64,000 bases of DNA, taken from Rubrivivax sp. (lineage in GTDB: Bacteria > Pseudomonadota > Gammaproteobacteria > Burkholderiales > Burkholderiaceae_C). Made by a program: the position numbers and the translations under genes. The stretch is taken from NCBI GenBank assembly GCA_016788525.1, contig JAEUPD010000159.1, forward strand, positions 1 through 64,000, given 5' to 3'. Positions within the stretch are counted from its first letter, which is position 1; each line of letters starts with the position of its first letter. Shown here piece by piece: positions 10,270 through 18,641 of this stretch. The notes under the pieces are model-generated. The model was not told the DNA's origin. It did not search any database and worked only from the letters and a program-made list of their open reading frames with translations.

Positions 10270-10512
10270 ATGACGCCCATGAGCCATGCGCCGATCGTCG
10301 ACATCGACCCCACCGACTTGCGGCACGACCCGGTCCCGGTGCGGGCGGCGATGCGGCGCGTGCGCCCCATCGCCCGCTGCGTGCTGCAACTCGACACCTC
10401 GCGGTTCACGTGGCGCGAGCGCATCGTCGATCTGGACGCGCTGAGCGAGGTCTTCGGGTCGCACCAGCCTCAAAGCCTGAAGGCCGCAGGGACTGGGAGG
10501 GTCACGGGTTGA
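10270..10512 (+). CDS. Small unknown ORF (80 aa) ahead of the MFS gene
   Basis: An 80-aa frame starting at ATG 10270 (or 10279) with no recognised family. It is rich in Asp, Arg and Val, with no membrane segment. Its TGA overlaps the likely TTG start of the MFS gene, and a GGGAGG ribosome-binding site for that gene lies inside its 3' end, which suggests translational coupling and is the main reason to list it. The 238 bp between it and tpsB should hold the divergent promoters; no clear sigma-70 pair was seen there. Confidence 0.35.
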   Translation: MTPMSHAPIVDIDPTDLRHDPVPVRAAMRRVRPIARCVLQLDTSRFTWRERIVDLDALSEVFGSHQPQSLKAAGTGRVTG

Positions 10513-11894
10513 GGGTGCCGAGAGTTCCAGGCTCGCCCGAACACGCCACCGCCAACCCGGACGACGCTGCCAGGACCCGCTGGCCCGCGCTGGCGCCATT
10601 TCGCACGCGCAGCTTCCGCTACCAGTGGCCGGCCGATCTGATCACCGCCTGGGCGCAGGAGATGGAGATGCTGATCCTGGGCTGGTACGTGCTGGTGGAG
10701 TCGAACTCGGTGGCGGCGCTGGCGCTGTTCGGCGCGCTGCTGTACGTCGGCAGCTGGATCGCGCCGTTGATGGGCACGCTCGGCGACCGGCTCGGCCTGC
10801 GCCGCGTGCTGGGCGCGATGCGCCTGGCCTACGCGCTGCTCGCCGCGGTGATCCTCGGGCTGGCACTGGCGGGCCGGCTGCAGCCATCGATCGTCCTGGC
10901 CGTGGCCTTTGTCGCCGGCCTGATCAAGCCGAGCGACGTGGGCATGCGCACAGCGTTGGTGAGCGCCGCAGTGCCGCCGGCCCACCTGGTGGCGGCCATG
11001 GGCATCACGCGCACCACGGGCGACTCTGCGCGCATCGGCGGGGCGCTGGCCGGTGCCGGCTTCATGGCCGGACTCGGCCTCGTGGGCGCCTACGTGGCCA
11101 TCACGGGGCTCTACCTTGCCGGCGCGGTGCTGACGGCGCGCTCGGGCGGCCGGCCGGGTGGGCAGGGCGTGCAGGGTGCGCAGGGCGTGCGGGGCGAGAG
11201 AGGCGAGAAGGGCGCCGACCGAAGCATGGCCGAACCCGCGGCCGCCGCCGCGCCACGAGGCGAAGGCATCGCCGCGCACTGGCGCGACCTGAACGAAGGC
11301 CTGCAGCATGTCTGGCGCACGCCGCTGTTTCGCGCCGGCATGGTGCTGGCAGCGCTGGTGAACCTGTGCGCCTTTCCGTTCACCAACGGGTTGATGCCGT
11401 ACATCGCGCGCGACGTCTTCCACCTCGACCAGCAGGGCCTGGGCTGGCTGGTGGCCGGCTTTGCCACGGGCGCGCTGGTGGGCTCGCTCGGCCTGGGCAC
11501 CTTCGGTGCGCGGCTGCCGCCGGCGCGCACGATGCTGGTGGCCAGCGCGCTGTGGTACCTGTGCCTGCTGGGCCTGGCGCTGCCACTGAGCGTGCCTGTG
11601 GCCTCCGTGCTGCTGGTGGCCACGGGCCTGAGCCAGAGCGTGAGCATGGTCAGCCTGTCGATCATTCTCATGCGCCACAGCGAGCTGCGCCTGCGCGGCC
11701 GCGTGATGGGCGCGCGCATGCTGGCCGTCTACACGCTGCCGATCGGGCTGGTGCTCGCCGGGGTGCTGATTCCGGCCATCGGCTTTGCCGGGCTGGTGGC
11801 CGTGTACGGGATCTTCGGGCTGCTGATGACCGCCGCCATCGCCTGGGTGTGGCGCGATCAGCTGGTGCGGCGCGACGCCGCGGCGAACGCCTGA
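10509..11894 (+). CDS. MFS transporter (EntS-like, MFS_3 type)
   Basis: About 461 aa with many hydrophobic segments in two halves, separated by a hydrophilic central loop containing a GGQGVQGAQGVRGERGEKG-like stretch. The loop after the second helix carries GDRLGLRRVLG, a version of the MFS motif A signature. This is typical of proton-driven drug or siderophore exporters of the EntS type; the substrate cannot be told. The start is uncertain: TTG 10509 has GGGAGG about 8 nt upstream, and GTG 10515 is the alternative. Upstream it overlaps the small ORF. Confidence 0.8.
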   Translation: MRVPRVPGSPEHATANPDDAARTRWPALAPFRTRSFRYQWPADLITAWAQEMEMLILGWYVLVESNSVAALALFGALLYVGSWIAPLMGTLGDRLGLRRVLGAMRLAYALLAAVILGLALAGRLQPSIVLAVAFVAGLIKPSDVGMRTALVSAAVPPAHLVAAMGITRTTGDSARIGGALAGAGFMAGLGLVGAYVAITGLYLAGAVLTARSGGRPGGQGVQGAQGVRGERGEKGADRSMAEPAAAAAPRGEGIAAHWRDLNEGLQHVWRTPLFRAGMVLAALVNLCAFPFTNGLMPYIARDVFHLDQQGLGWLVAGFATGALVGSLGLGTFGARLPPARTMLVASALWYLCLLGLALPLSVPVASVLLVATGLSQSVSMVSLSIILMRHSELRLRGRVMGARMLAVYTLPIGLVLAGVLIPAIGFAGLVAVYGIFGLLMTAAIAWVWRDQLVRRDAAANA

Positions 11895-12044
11895 GCCAGG
11901 GCGAGGCGCGCCGCCAAGCCGCGCCCGCGCACGCGGCCACTGCCCTCGGGGCGCGCCGCGGCAATCGCGGGCGTGGCGGCCCTGTCGGCCATCGCCACCA
12001 TTGCGGCATCATGGGCTCACCGCCTTGAACACAGGAAGCCGGCC

Positions 12045-13229
12045 ATGCCCAGCGTGCTCGAAGAAATCCGCGAGATCCAGGACGAGATGGTGGCGCTGCG
12101 CCGCCAGATCCACGCCCACCCGGAACTCGGCTTCGAAGAGCACCAGACCAGCGAGCTGGTGGCCAGCCGCCTCGAGCGCTGGGGCTTCGAGGTCGCGCGC
12201 GGCGTGGGCCGCACCGGTGTGGTGGGTCGCCTCCGGGTCGGCAGCGGCAAGCGGCGCCTGGGCCTGCGCGCCGACATGGACGCGCTGCCGATCACCGAGC
12301 TGAGTGGCCTGCCGCACGCCAGCCGGCGCGCCGGCCTCATGCACGCCTGCGGGCACGACGGCCACACCGCCACGCTGCTGGCCGCGGCGCGCGTGCTGGC
12401 GCTGACGCGCGGCTTCAGCGGCACGCTGAACATCATCTTCCAGCCGGCCGAAGAAGGCCTGGGTGGCGCGCAGGCGATGCTCGACGACGGGCTCTTCGAG
12501 CGCTTCCCGTGCGACCGGCTGTTCGCCTTCCACAACTCCCCGGGTGCGCCGGCCGGGCACCTGGGCATTCGCGCCGGCGTGGTCTACAGCAGCTCGGACA
12601 CGGCGATCATCAAGATCGTCGGCCGCGGCGGGCACGGTGCCAAGCCGCACCTGGCGGTGGACCCGATCGTCACCGCGTCGCACCTCGTGCTTGCGTTGCA
12701 GAGCATCGTCTCGCGCGAGGTGCACCCCAACGAACTGGCGATCGTGACGGTGGGCGCGTTCCACGCCGGCGATGCGCCCAACGTGATCCCGGCATCGGCC
12801 GAGCTGCGCCTGACGGTCCGTGCGCGCAGCGAAGCGGTGCGCGCGATGCTGCGCGAGCGCATTACCGCGATGGCGCATGCGCAAGCCCAGGTGCACGGCG
12901 CCACGGCCGAGGTGGACTACCGCTGGCGCTACCCGGTGACGATCAACGACGAAGCCGCCGCCGACTTCGTGCGCGACGTGGCGCGCGAACTGATGGGCGA
13001 CGCCGCCCTCATCCCCGACTGGCCCCCAGGCACCGCGAGCGACGACCTCGGCCTGATGTTGCAGCGCGTGCCCGGCTGCTACTTCAACGTCGGCAACGGC
13101 ACCGACGAGGCCCCGGGCGAAGGTGGCTGCCCGGTGCACAACGCGGGCTACGACTTCAACGACCGCATCCTGCCGAGCACGGCGAGCCTGTTCGTGCGGC
13201 TGGCGCAGCGGTATCTGGTGGATGGGTGA
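12045..13229 (+). CDS. M20 family metal-dependent amidohydrolase (hippurate hydrolase-like)
   Basis: 394 aa, the usual length for M20D amidohydrolases that cleave N-acyl amino acids. Metal and catalytic features are present: HACGHDGH (100-107), the PAEEG pair (Glu136-137), the GGHGAKPH dimerisation-domain motif and a C-terminal CPVHN His. The ATG at 12045 follows an AGGAAG-like site; the longer open frame from 11973 is less likely. It is the last chromosomal gene before the island. Confidence 0.92.
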   Translation: MPSVLEEIREIQDEMVALRRQIHAHPELGFEEHQTSELVASRLERWGFEVARGVGRTGVVGRLRVGSGKRRLGLRADMDALPITELSGLPHASRRAGLMHACGHDGHTATLLAAARVLALTRGFSGTLNIIFQPAEEGLGGAQAMLDDGLFERFPCDRLFAFHNSPGAPAGHLGIRAGVVYSSSDTAIIKIVGRGGHGAKPHLAVDPIVTASHLVLALQSIVSREVHPNELAIVTVGAFHAGDAPNVIPASAELRLTVRARSEAVRAMLRERITAMAHAQAQVHGATAEVDYRWRYPVTINDEAAADFVRDVARELMGDAALIPDWPPGTASDDLGLMLQRVPGCYFNVGNGTDEAPGEGGCPVHNAGYDFNDRILPSTASLFVRLAQRYLVDG

Positions 13230-13297
13230 AGGGCGGGTTGCGGCCCATGCACGAGCCGGCCGGACGCCGGTTGTGCGGGGCAATCCCCGAGGAAGTG

Positions 13298-13344
13298 TTG
13301 GTGGGCCCTGCAGGATTCGAACCTGCGACCAACGGATTGAGAGT
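13298..13344. other. Left attachment site: 3' fragment of tRNA-Lys(CTT)
   Basis: The 41 bp at 13298-13338 are identical to 61859-61899, covering the tRNA 3' end (CCA, acceptor 3' strand, T-arm, variable loop and 3' anticodon stem). After one mismatch, five more bases match. Beyond 13344 similarity ends, so no tRNA is formed here. The following gene-free stretch to 13563 is locally AT-richer. It holds a 6-bp inverted repeat (13350-13355/13370-13375) and the repeats listed next. Confidence 0.88.
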
Positions 13345-13440
13345 TACTTTCCCGATTTTTTGATACATCTCGGGACGATCGAATCTATGTAAATCAATGG
13401 TTTAGGTACACCGCTGTTCCAGGCGATCCCGTGCCATTCC

Positions 13441-13511
13441 GCCGAAAACTGGCACCAGACTGGCACCAGGAAGCGGTACGGACTCGCGCTCCCTCTTGCG
13501 CACTGGCACCA
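13441..13511 (+). repeat. Candidate integrase arm-type sites, left end
   Basis: A 29-bp block (13441-13469) contains two ACTGGCACCAG units in tandem. It recurs with one mismatch at 61774-61802 near the other end, in the same orientation. A third ACTGGCACCA unit lies at 13502-13511. Short repeats inside both ends and next to the integrase gene are where arm-type integrase or excisionase sites are expected. Confidence 0.6.
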
Positions 13512-13563
13512 CGTCTCAAAACGGTCGAGTCCGTGCCAACTGCAAGAGAAGGATCGCAAGAGC

Positions 13564-14955
13564 ATGACAGCATCCAATCACCCCGCCGCAAGCCTGCGCA
13601 AGCTCGATGTCGGCGCCTTCATGACGATCGAGAAGCTCGCCAGCGGCGGCTCACTGCAAGCACGCAAGCTTGTCGACGGCAGCGTGCAGTTCTACTGGCG
13701 CTTCTCGCATGAGGGGCGTACGCACCGCGAGCCCATCGGCGCGTTCGACCCCGGAGCGCCGCCGAAGAAGCTCGAGCCGAGCCGTCTTGGCTATTCGACC
13801 GCTGCCGCGCGGGAGCGTTGCCGCCAGCTCGCGACGCAGCATCAGCAGCGCAAGCACTCCGGCGGCCTGCGCGAGGCTCGCGTCGAAGAGCGCGCCGCGT
13901 TCGAGGAGCGCAAGGTGGCGCAGGCCGAACGCGCCACGCGCACGCTGGCGCGGCTGTTCGAAACCTACGTCGGCCACCTTCGATCGCAGGGCCGACGCAG
14001 CCACGCCGATGCGGCCAACATCTTCCGCAACCATGTCGCCGAGGCCTGGCCGAAGATCGCCGACAAGCCCGCTGCCGAAGTCAAGGCCGAAGACGTGCTT
14101 GACATCCTGCGCCGCCTGGTCGAGCGCGGCCACGGCCGCACGGCGAACAAGCTGCGCGCCTACCTGCGCGCAGCCAATCAATGCGCGATCGACGTGCGGG
14201 CGGTGGCGACGCTGCCAGTTGCCTTCCGCGCCTTCCAGATCGAAGTGAACCCGGTTGCCAGCACGAAGCGTGATCCGGCCTTTGATACGGCCGACAAGCG
14301 GCCGATGTCGGCCGAGGAACTGCGCACGTACTGGGCGTTCATCAAGCGCATCGACGGCCCTCGAGGCGCGTTCCTGCGCCTGCACCTGCTGACGGGCGGT
14401 CAACGCGTGCAGCAGTTGATCCGCCTGCGCTGGCTCGACACGACGGCCGACGCGATCACGATCTACGACGGCAAGGGTCGGCCAGGGCGCCCTGCCCGTG
14501 CGCATGTGGTGCCGCTGCTGGCCAAGGCCGCAACAGCGCTGCGCGAGTTCCCGCGCGCCGGCGCGTTCGTCGTGTCCACCTCGGGTGGCCGGCTCCCGAT
14601 CGAGCCCTCGACCGCGAGCAACTGGGCGCACGAGACCGTGGCCGAAGCGATCCCCGGCTTCCAGCTCAAGCGCGTGCGCTCGGGCGTCGAGACCTTGCTG
14701 GCCTCGCAGGGCGTGAGCCGAGAGATTCGCGGTCACTTGCAGTCGCACGGGCTCACCGGCGTCCAGTACCGCCACTACGACGGGCACGACTACCTGCCGG
14801 AGAAGCGGCGCGCGCTAGAATTGCTGTTCGAAGCCATCGAACCGCCGAAGTGCGCCGGCCGGGTTCGCAGCGGTTCGGCAGCCGAGCAGGCAAAGCGCCG
14901 ACGCGCGCTCGGCAAGCTGGGCCGAGACCTCGACAAAGAAATGCGTGCCAGCTGA
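13564..14955 (+). CDS. Tyrosine-type site-specific integrase of the island
   Basis: 463 aa. An N-terminal DUF4102-like/arm-binding region (about 20-100) is followed by a core-binding SAM-like domain (about 125-230) and the catalytic domain. Box I Arg is in TGGQRVQQLIRL (Arg281). Box II has Arg372 (RVRSGVETLL), His395 (HLQSHG) and the nucleophile Tyr in QYRHYDGHDY (Tyr405 probable). The usual first box II His/Lys position is altered. It lies 220 bp from the attachment repeat, consistent with catalysing insertion at tRNA-Lys. An alternative ATG is at 13621. Confidence 0.92.
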   Translation: MTASNHPAASLRKLDVGAFMTIEKLASGGSLQARKLVDGSVQFYWRFSHEGRTHREPIGAFDPGAPPKKLEPSRLGYSTAAARERCRQLATQHQQRKHSGGLREARVEERAAFEERKVAQAERATRTLARLFETYVGHLRSQGRRSHADAANIFRNHVAEAWPKIADKPAAEVKAEDVLDILRRLVERGHGRTANKLRAYLRAANQCAIDVRAVATLPVAFRAFQIEVNPVASTKRDPAFDTADKRPMSAEELRTYWAFIKRIDGPRGAFLRLHLLTGGQRVQQLIRLRWLDTTADAITIYDGKGRPGRPARAHVVPLLAKAATALREFPRAGAFVVSTSGGRLPIEPSTASNWAHETVAEAIPGFQLKRVRSGVETLLASQGVSREIRGHLQSHGLTGVQYRHYDGHDYLPEKRRALELLFEAIEPPKCAGRVRSGSAAEQAKRRRALGKLGRDLDKEMRAS

Positions 14956-14967
14956 GCGGGCTGCGAC

Positions 14968-15492
14968 ATGTTCACCCTGCGCTGCACGCAGAAGCTGCTT
15001 CGACGCGGCCTGACAGAGTCACCAACCGAAGAGGCGGCACCGACGACGCTGCTCGGCGACTGGTATGCCAGCGTACTCGTCACACGGCCACAGCACCTGG
15101 TGCTGTGCATCAGCGAACGCACGCTGCTGCCGGTGGTCGTGCCGGCGAAGGGCATCGGCACCCTGCCGGCACGGCTGGTCGAGGCCCTGTCGCCGATCCT
15201 CGCAGCGCTTTCGATTCCGCCCGACTCGGTGCAAGCCGAGTGCGAGCGCATGCGCGAACATCGGGTCGGCCGCACGGCCAGCCGACGCGTGCTCGGCACG
15301 CACAACGAGCTGATGTTCCTGCTCGAACACAGCCTGCACTACCACCCCGAACGACCGCTGCTCAATCACTCACTGCAGCTCGCGCAGACCCCCTGCAAAG
15401 GCATCGAGTACAGCGCGCCGGATCGCGCCACGCAGGCATTGTTCATGTCCTCGGCGGCCGTTGCGAAGGCGCGCGAAACAGCGCGCCAGTAG
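14968..15492 (+). CDS. DUF6933-like protein of unknown function
   Basis: 174 aa, soluble, starting 12 bp after the integrase stop and so probably co-transcribed. It opens with MFTLRCTQKLL and has TTLLGDWYASVLVTRPQHLV and LCISERTLLPVVVPAK, which I recognise from small proteins grouped as DUF6933. Their function is not known to me. No catalytic motif is evident. The family assignment is from memory of these phrases. Confidence 0.6.
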   Translation: MFTLRCTQKLLRRGLTESPTEEAAPTTLLGDWYASVLVTRPQHLVLCISERTLLPVVVPAKGIGTLPARLVEALSPILAALSIPPDSVQAECERMREHRVGRTASRRVLGTHNELMFLLEHSLHYHPERPLLNHSLQLAQTPCKGIEYSAPDRATQALFMSSAAVAKARETARQ

Positions 15493-15498
15493 CCCGCG

Positions 15499-15624
15499 CT
15501 ATGCCGCGAACGGCTCGCGAGCACGCACCTTGCGCTCGATGGCCCTGCGCGTTGCCAGCGCCTTCAAGTCGTCGTTGGACTGCAGCGTGAGCCAGGACGC
15601 CGCGTCGCCGCCGAATTGCGTACG
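15499..15624 (-). pseudogene. higA: C-terminal remnant of a HigA-type antitoxin
   Basis: On the minus strand 41 codons read FGGDAASWLTLQSNDDL, then a basic tail ending REPFAA and a stop. This matches the end of HigA/VapI-type XRE antitoxins. An in-frame TGA directly upstream shows the helix-turn-helix part is gone, and no higB toxin is visible. Only a scar of a toxin-antitoxin pair remains. Confidence 0.6.
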
Positions 15625-15652
15625 TCACGCCGCTTCGGGCGGCTCTCCGACA

Positions 15653-15699
15653 TGTCGATGAAGCGAAGTGGAATCGACACATTCCGTCGTCATGTCGAT
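15653..15699. promoter_or_regulatory. Three-half-site operator, copy 1 (upstream of alpA)
   Basis: TGTCGAT (15653-15659), its inverse ATCGACA (15673-15679) and TGTCGAT again (15693-15699) are separated by exactly 13 bp each, a 20-bp period. The same layout recurs at 16368-16414. It lies in the otherwise gene-free 15625-15853, about 155 bp ahead of alpA and beside the higA remnant. Confidence 0.65.
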
Positions 15700-15853
15700 C
15701 GCACAGACAAGTGGCGCCGCTGGATTTCAGCTCGAATCCAGCAAGCCGGAGCACGCCCAGCCCGCCTACAGTCAAGTCGAGCCGGACCGATGACTCGGCG
15801 CCGAAAGTCATCGGGGCCGATGCGCTCTTCACGACCGAGACTAGGCTTCGAAC

Positions 15854-16159
15854 ATGCAACGTCCATCGCGCGCTCCAAGCGAACGGCGAGACGCGCGCGC
15901 CGGCGCCGACGCGCCGCGCCTGTTCGCGCGACTGCCCACGGTCATTCAGGCCACCGGATTGGGCCGCTCGACGATCTACCGCTTTATTGCCGACGGCGCC
16001 TTCCCGGAACCAGTGCACCTTGGCCCGCGAGCGGTCGGCTGGCGATGGTCAGACCTCGACCAGTGGAGCGCTTCGCGACAGAGCGACTCCTGCACATCGC
16101 GCTCCCGCGCCGCGCGCTGGGTCAAGGGCGGGCAGGGCCCGGCGCCAGCGAACCCTTGA
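15854..16159 (+). CDS. alpA: AlpA-family excisionase-like DNA-binding regulator
   Basis: 101 aa. The core (about 22-75) reads RLPTVIQATGLGRSTIYRF, then ADGAFPEPVHLGPRAVGW and RWSDLDQWSAS, the MerR-like winged-helix of phage AlpA proteins. Such proteins act as excisionases or as activators of integrase genes in integrative elements. The N-terminal 20 residues and the basic C-terminal tail are not conserved. The position between integrase and mobilization genes fits a role in excision control. Confidence 0.85.
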   Translation: MQRPSRAPSERRDARAGADAPRLFARLPTVIQATGLGRSTIYRFIADGAFPEPVHLGPRAVGWRWSDLDQWSASRQSDSCTSRSRAARWVKGGQGPAPANP

Positions 16160-16186
16160 CGCGGCGAGCGGCGCACTCACGCTCGC

Positions 16187-16227
16187 GGGCTCGGGCAGGC
16201 TGCTCCAGGCGCCTGCCCCCCGAGCCC
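16187..16227. other. Strong GC hairpin after alpA
   Basis: Arms 16187-16200 and 16211-16227 pair over 14 bp (GGGCTCGG plus GCAGGC) with a 3-nt bulge and a 10-nt loop. No T-run follows. It may end the alpA transcript. The surrounding intergenic stretch 16160-16466 also contains the second operator copy and no gene. Confidence 0.5.
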
Positions 16228-16367
16228 GTCCGGCGGCGAGGACACAGGTCCCTTGCGCCGCCTTTGGCGGTACGAGTCCTCGGACACTTCTTCAGATCAT
16301 CCGATGTTTCGTAACGTGCCTTCCGGCCCTCCCCCACCCAGCGCGATCTTCGTGGCGATCCTCAATA

Positions 16368-16414
16368 TGTCGATAGATTTCCAGAACATCGACACATTCT
16401 GGCATCATGTCGAT
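16368..16414. promoter_or_regulatory. Three-half-site operator, copy 2 (upstream of fic)
   Basis: TGTCGAT (16368-16374), ATCGACA (16388-16394) and TGTCGAT (16408-16414) have the same 13-bp spacers as copy 1. The right-hand 27 bp of the two copies agree at 24 positions. A further ATCGACA lies at 16459-16465, directly before the fic start codon. The position suggests control of fic, possibly by its own C-terminal winged helix. Confidence 0.7.
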
Positions 16415-16466
16415 TCAATGAACAAGTCCCGCGAGACCGATCGATTCCGAGCCTTCTGATCGACAC

Positions 16467-17561
16467 ATGGCCTTCGATCCTTCCAAGCCCTACAACGACC
16501 TACCGGCGCTGCCGCCTCGGGTCGATGTGGAGTCGCGGGCCGTTCTCAAGGCATGCATCGAGGCCCGCGCCGCGGTCGCGGAGCTGAAGGCCGCCGGGCA
16601 GCTGATACCGAATCAAGGCGTGCTCATCAACTCGATCCCGCTGCTCGAAGCGCAGGCCAGCAGCGAGATCGAGAACATCGTGACCACCGCGGACCGCATG
16701 TTCCTGTTCGACGGTGCCGGCGAAGGCGAACCTGACCCGGCAACGAAGGAGGCGCTGCGCTACCGAACCGCGCTTTGGGAGGGCTATCAGGCGGTCAAGC
16801 AACGTCCGCTGTCCACCAACACAGCGGTGCAGATCTGCTGCGCCATCAAGGGCGTGGACATGGACATCCGCAACACGCCCGGCACCACGCTCACCAACAA
16901 CCGCACCCGGCAGGTCATCTACACGCCGCCGGAAGGCGAGAGACTGCTGCGCCAGAAGCTGGCCAACTGGGAGCGCTGGATGCATGGCACCTTGCCGGGC
17001 ACAGCGCAGATTGACCCGCTGGTGCGCATGGCGGCGGGGCACTATCAGTTCGAGGCGATCCATCCGTTCACCGACGGCAATGGCCGGACGGGCCGCGTGC
17101 TCAATCTGCTCTTCCTCGTCGATCAGAGCTTGCTCGACATCCCGGTGCTCTACCTGAGCCGCACCATCGCGCGCAACAAGGCCGACTACTACAGCGGGCT
17201 GCTGTCGGTCACCAAGACCGGCGCCTGGGAGCCTTGGCTGCTGTACATGCTCGGCGCCGTGACCGAGACGGCCCGCTGGACCACGAACAAGATCGTCGCC
17301 GTGCGAGCACTCGTCGAGGAAACCACGGAGCGGATGCGACGCGATGCCGGCGCCATTTACTCGCGCGAGCTGGCCGAGCTGGTGTTCGTACGCCCGTATT
17401 GCCGGATCGCTCACGTCGTAGAGGCCGGGCTCGCCAAGCGCCAGACCGCGAGCACCTACCTCAAGGAGCTCGCGGCCATCGGCATCTTGCGTGAGCACAA
17501 GATGGGCCGCGAGAAGGTCTTCCTCAACCCGGCGTTCATCGATCTGCTCAAGCGCGACTGA
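16467..17561 (+). CDS. Fic-family AMPylase with N-terminal inhibitory motif and C-terminal winged helix
   Basis: 364 aa. The catalytic loop HPFTDGNGRTGR starts at His199 and is the full Fic consensus for transfer of AMP to protein hydroxyls. SSEIEN at 65-70 matches the class II inhibitory helix, so activity is probably self-restrained. The N-terminal 90 residues fit the Fic_N domain. Residues about 300-350 (CRIAHVVEAGLAKRQTASTY, then LKELAAIGILREHKMG) form a winged helix-turn-helix. The ATG at 16467 has no clear ribosome-binding site but has a half-operator next to it. This looks like a solitary autoregulated Fic protein, perhaps a stability or phage-response function of the island. Confidence 0.9.
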   Translation: MAFDPSKPYNDLPALPPRVDVESRAVLKACIEARAAVAELKAAGQLIPNQGVLINSIPLLEAQASSEIENIVTTADRMFLFDGAGEGEPDPATKEALRYRTALWEGYQAVKQRPLSTNTAVQICCAIKGVDMDIRNTPGTTLTNNRTRQVIYTPPEGERLLRQKLANWERWMHGTLPGTAQIDPLVRMAAGHYQFEAIHPFTDGNGRTGRVLNLLFLVDQSLLDIPVLYLSRTIARNKADYYSGLLSVTKTGAWEPWLLYMLGAVTETARWTTNKIVAVRALVEETTERMRRDAGAIYSRELAELVFVRPYCRIAHVVEAGLAKRQTASTYLKELAAIGILREHKMGREKVFLNPAFIDLLKRD

Positions 17562-17642
17562 GCGGCGACTCCTCGGCATCGCGAATCCGCGCAGCGCGCC
17601 GGGTCAACGGCGGGTTGCACAGCCACTCCGTACATGCACGCG

Positions 17643-18629
17643 CTACCGCTCCCACTCGGGGCCGCTTCGTGTGCGCCCGGGCGATCGGTCCGGCACTTTT
17701 GACATGCCAGGCAACTCCCTCTGCGGCTGTCGTTCTGGCGGCTTGTATCGCAATCCTGGCAGCCAGCGCGCGTAATTGACGACCGAGCGGCCCAGCTCGC
17801 GGTTGGCGATGTCCTCCGACGACGCGAGCGCCTTCGCGATCTCGCACCACGCCTGCGCGGCGTTGCGCCGGGAGGGCGTGAGCTTGGCGTCGGCATACCC
17901 GCCCCGATTGCTTGCACGCCCCTCGTCGTAAGCCTTGCGCTGCCACAGCCGCTCGGTGCGATGACGACTGCCCCGAGCGACCTGCGACGACGCTTCGGCC
18001 TCGATACCCCGCTCGCGCAGCTTCTCGGCGAACACCTCGCGCCAGCGCCGCAGGTCTTGTTTGCGCGGGTTGAGCCGCTTCCCGTGGTGCCCCTCGGCAC
18101 GAACGGCCAGGTGGACATGTGGGTTTGCCTGGTGCGTGTGCAGCACCATCGCGTAGCGATGGTTCGCCAGCTCGGCTTTCGCGAAATCGCGCGCCGCGTT
18201 GCGCACGATCTCGGGCTTCGTGCCCATCGGCATCGACAGCATGATGTTGAACGCCTCCCGCCGATCGCTGCGCTCGGGAATGCGAGCGCCGCCGTGGCGC
18301 CACTGATCCACTAAGTCGCGCAGGGCTTCGGCACCGTCGCGCACGACACCGCGGTCGTCCTCGAACGGCAGCCGGCCCGACTTGCTGATGTAGCGCAGGT
18401 GCGCCGCGATCGCGCCCATGCCCCGGCCACCGCCGGTGACTTTGACCATCACCTGCGGCGCCTTGCGCAGCACGATGGCGTTGATGCGCTGGCGCATCGC
18501 CCTGGCGCGCGTGTGCTGCATGGCGCCTGACAGGGACGGCGTGCCGCTGCGCACGGCCCGGTTGTTCGGATAGAACAGGCGGTCGCCCCATTGCACGAGC
18601 AACCCGTCGATGGTGTGCACGGTGGACAT
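17643..18629 (-). CDS. MOBP-type relaxase / mobilization nuclease
   Basis: 328 aa. The three-histidine metal motif is HTHQANPHVHL (His164, 166, 171, 173), preceded by the VirD2-like HLRYISKSGRL phrase. This is a compact relaxase without the helicase or primase domains of larger ones. The C-terminal 50 residues are Arg/Pro-rich. It follows its accessory gene by 12 bp on the same strand. It should nick the candidate oriT at about 19224 and pilot the element during transfer by a helper system. Confidence 0.85.
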   Translation of the reverse strand: MSTVHTIDGLLVQWGDRLFYPNNRAVRSGTPSLSGAMQHTRARAMRQRINAIVLRKAPQVMVKVTGGGRGMGAIAAHLRYISKSGRLPFEDDRGVVRDGAEALRDLVDQWRHGGARIPERSDRREAFNIMLSMPMGTKPEIVRNAARDFAKAELANHRYAMVLHTHQANPHVHLAVRAEGHHGKRLNPRKQDLRRWREVFAEKLRERGIEAEASSQVARGSRHRTERLWQRKAYDEGRASNRGGYADAKLTPSRRNAAQAWCEIAKALASSEDIANRELGRSVVNYARWLPGLRYKPPERQPQRELPGMSKVPDRSPGRTRSGPEWER

Positions 18630-18641
18630 GAGAGCCTCCAG

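Noticed and set aside
10174..10424. N-terminal extension of tpsB up to 10424
   Set aside because: The extra codons lack signal or POTRA features; the hydrophobic leader fits a start at 10031.
13298..13344. A third tRNA-Lys gene
   Set aside because: Only the 3' portion is present; the 5' acceptor strand and D-arm are missing, so it is an attachment-site remnant.
16115..17612. Similar GGGTCAAnGGCGGG stretches at about 16125 and 17603
   Set aside because: Only about 13 of 16 bases match, one copy is within the alpA coding end, and no further copies or symmetry support a site.
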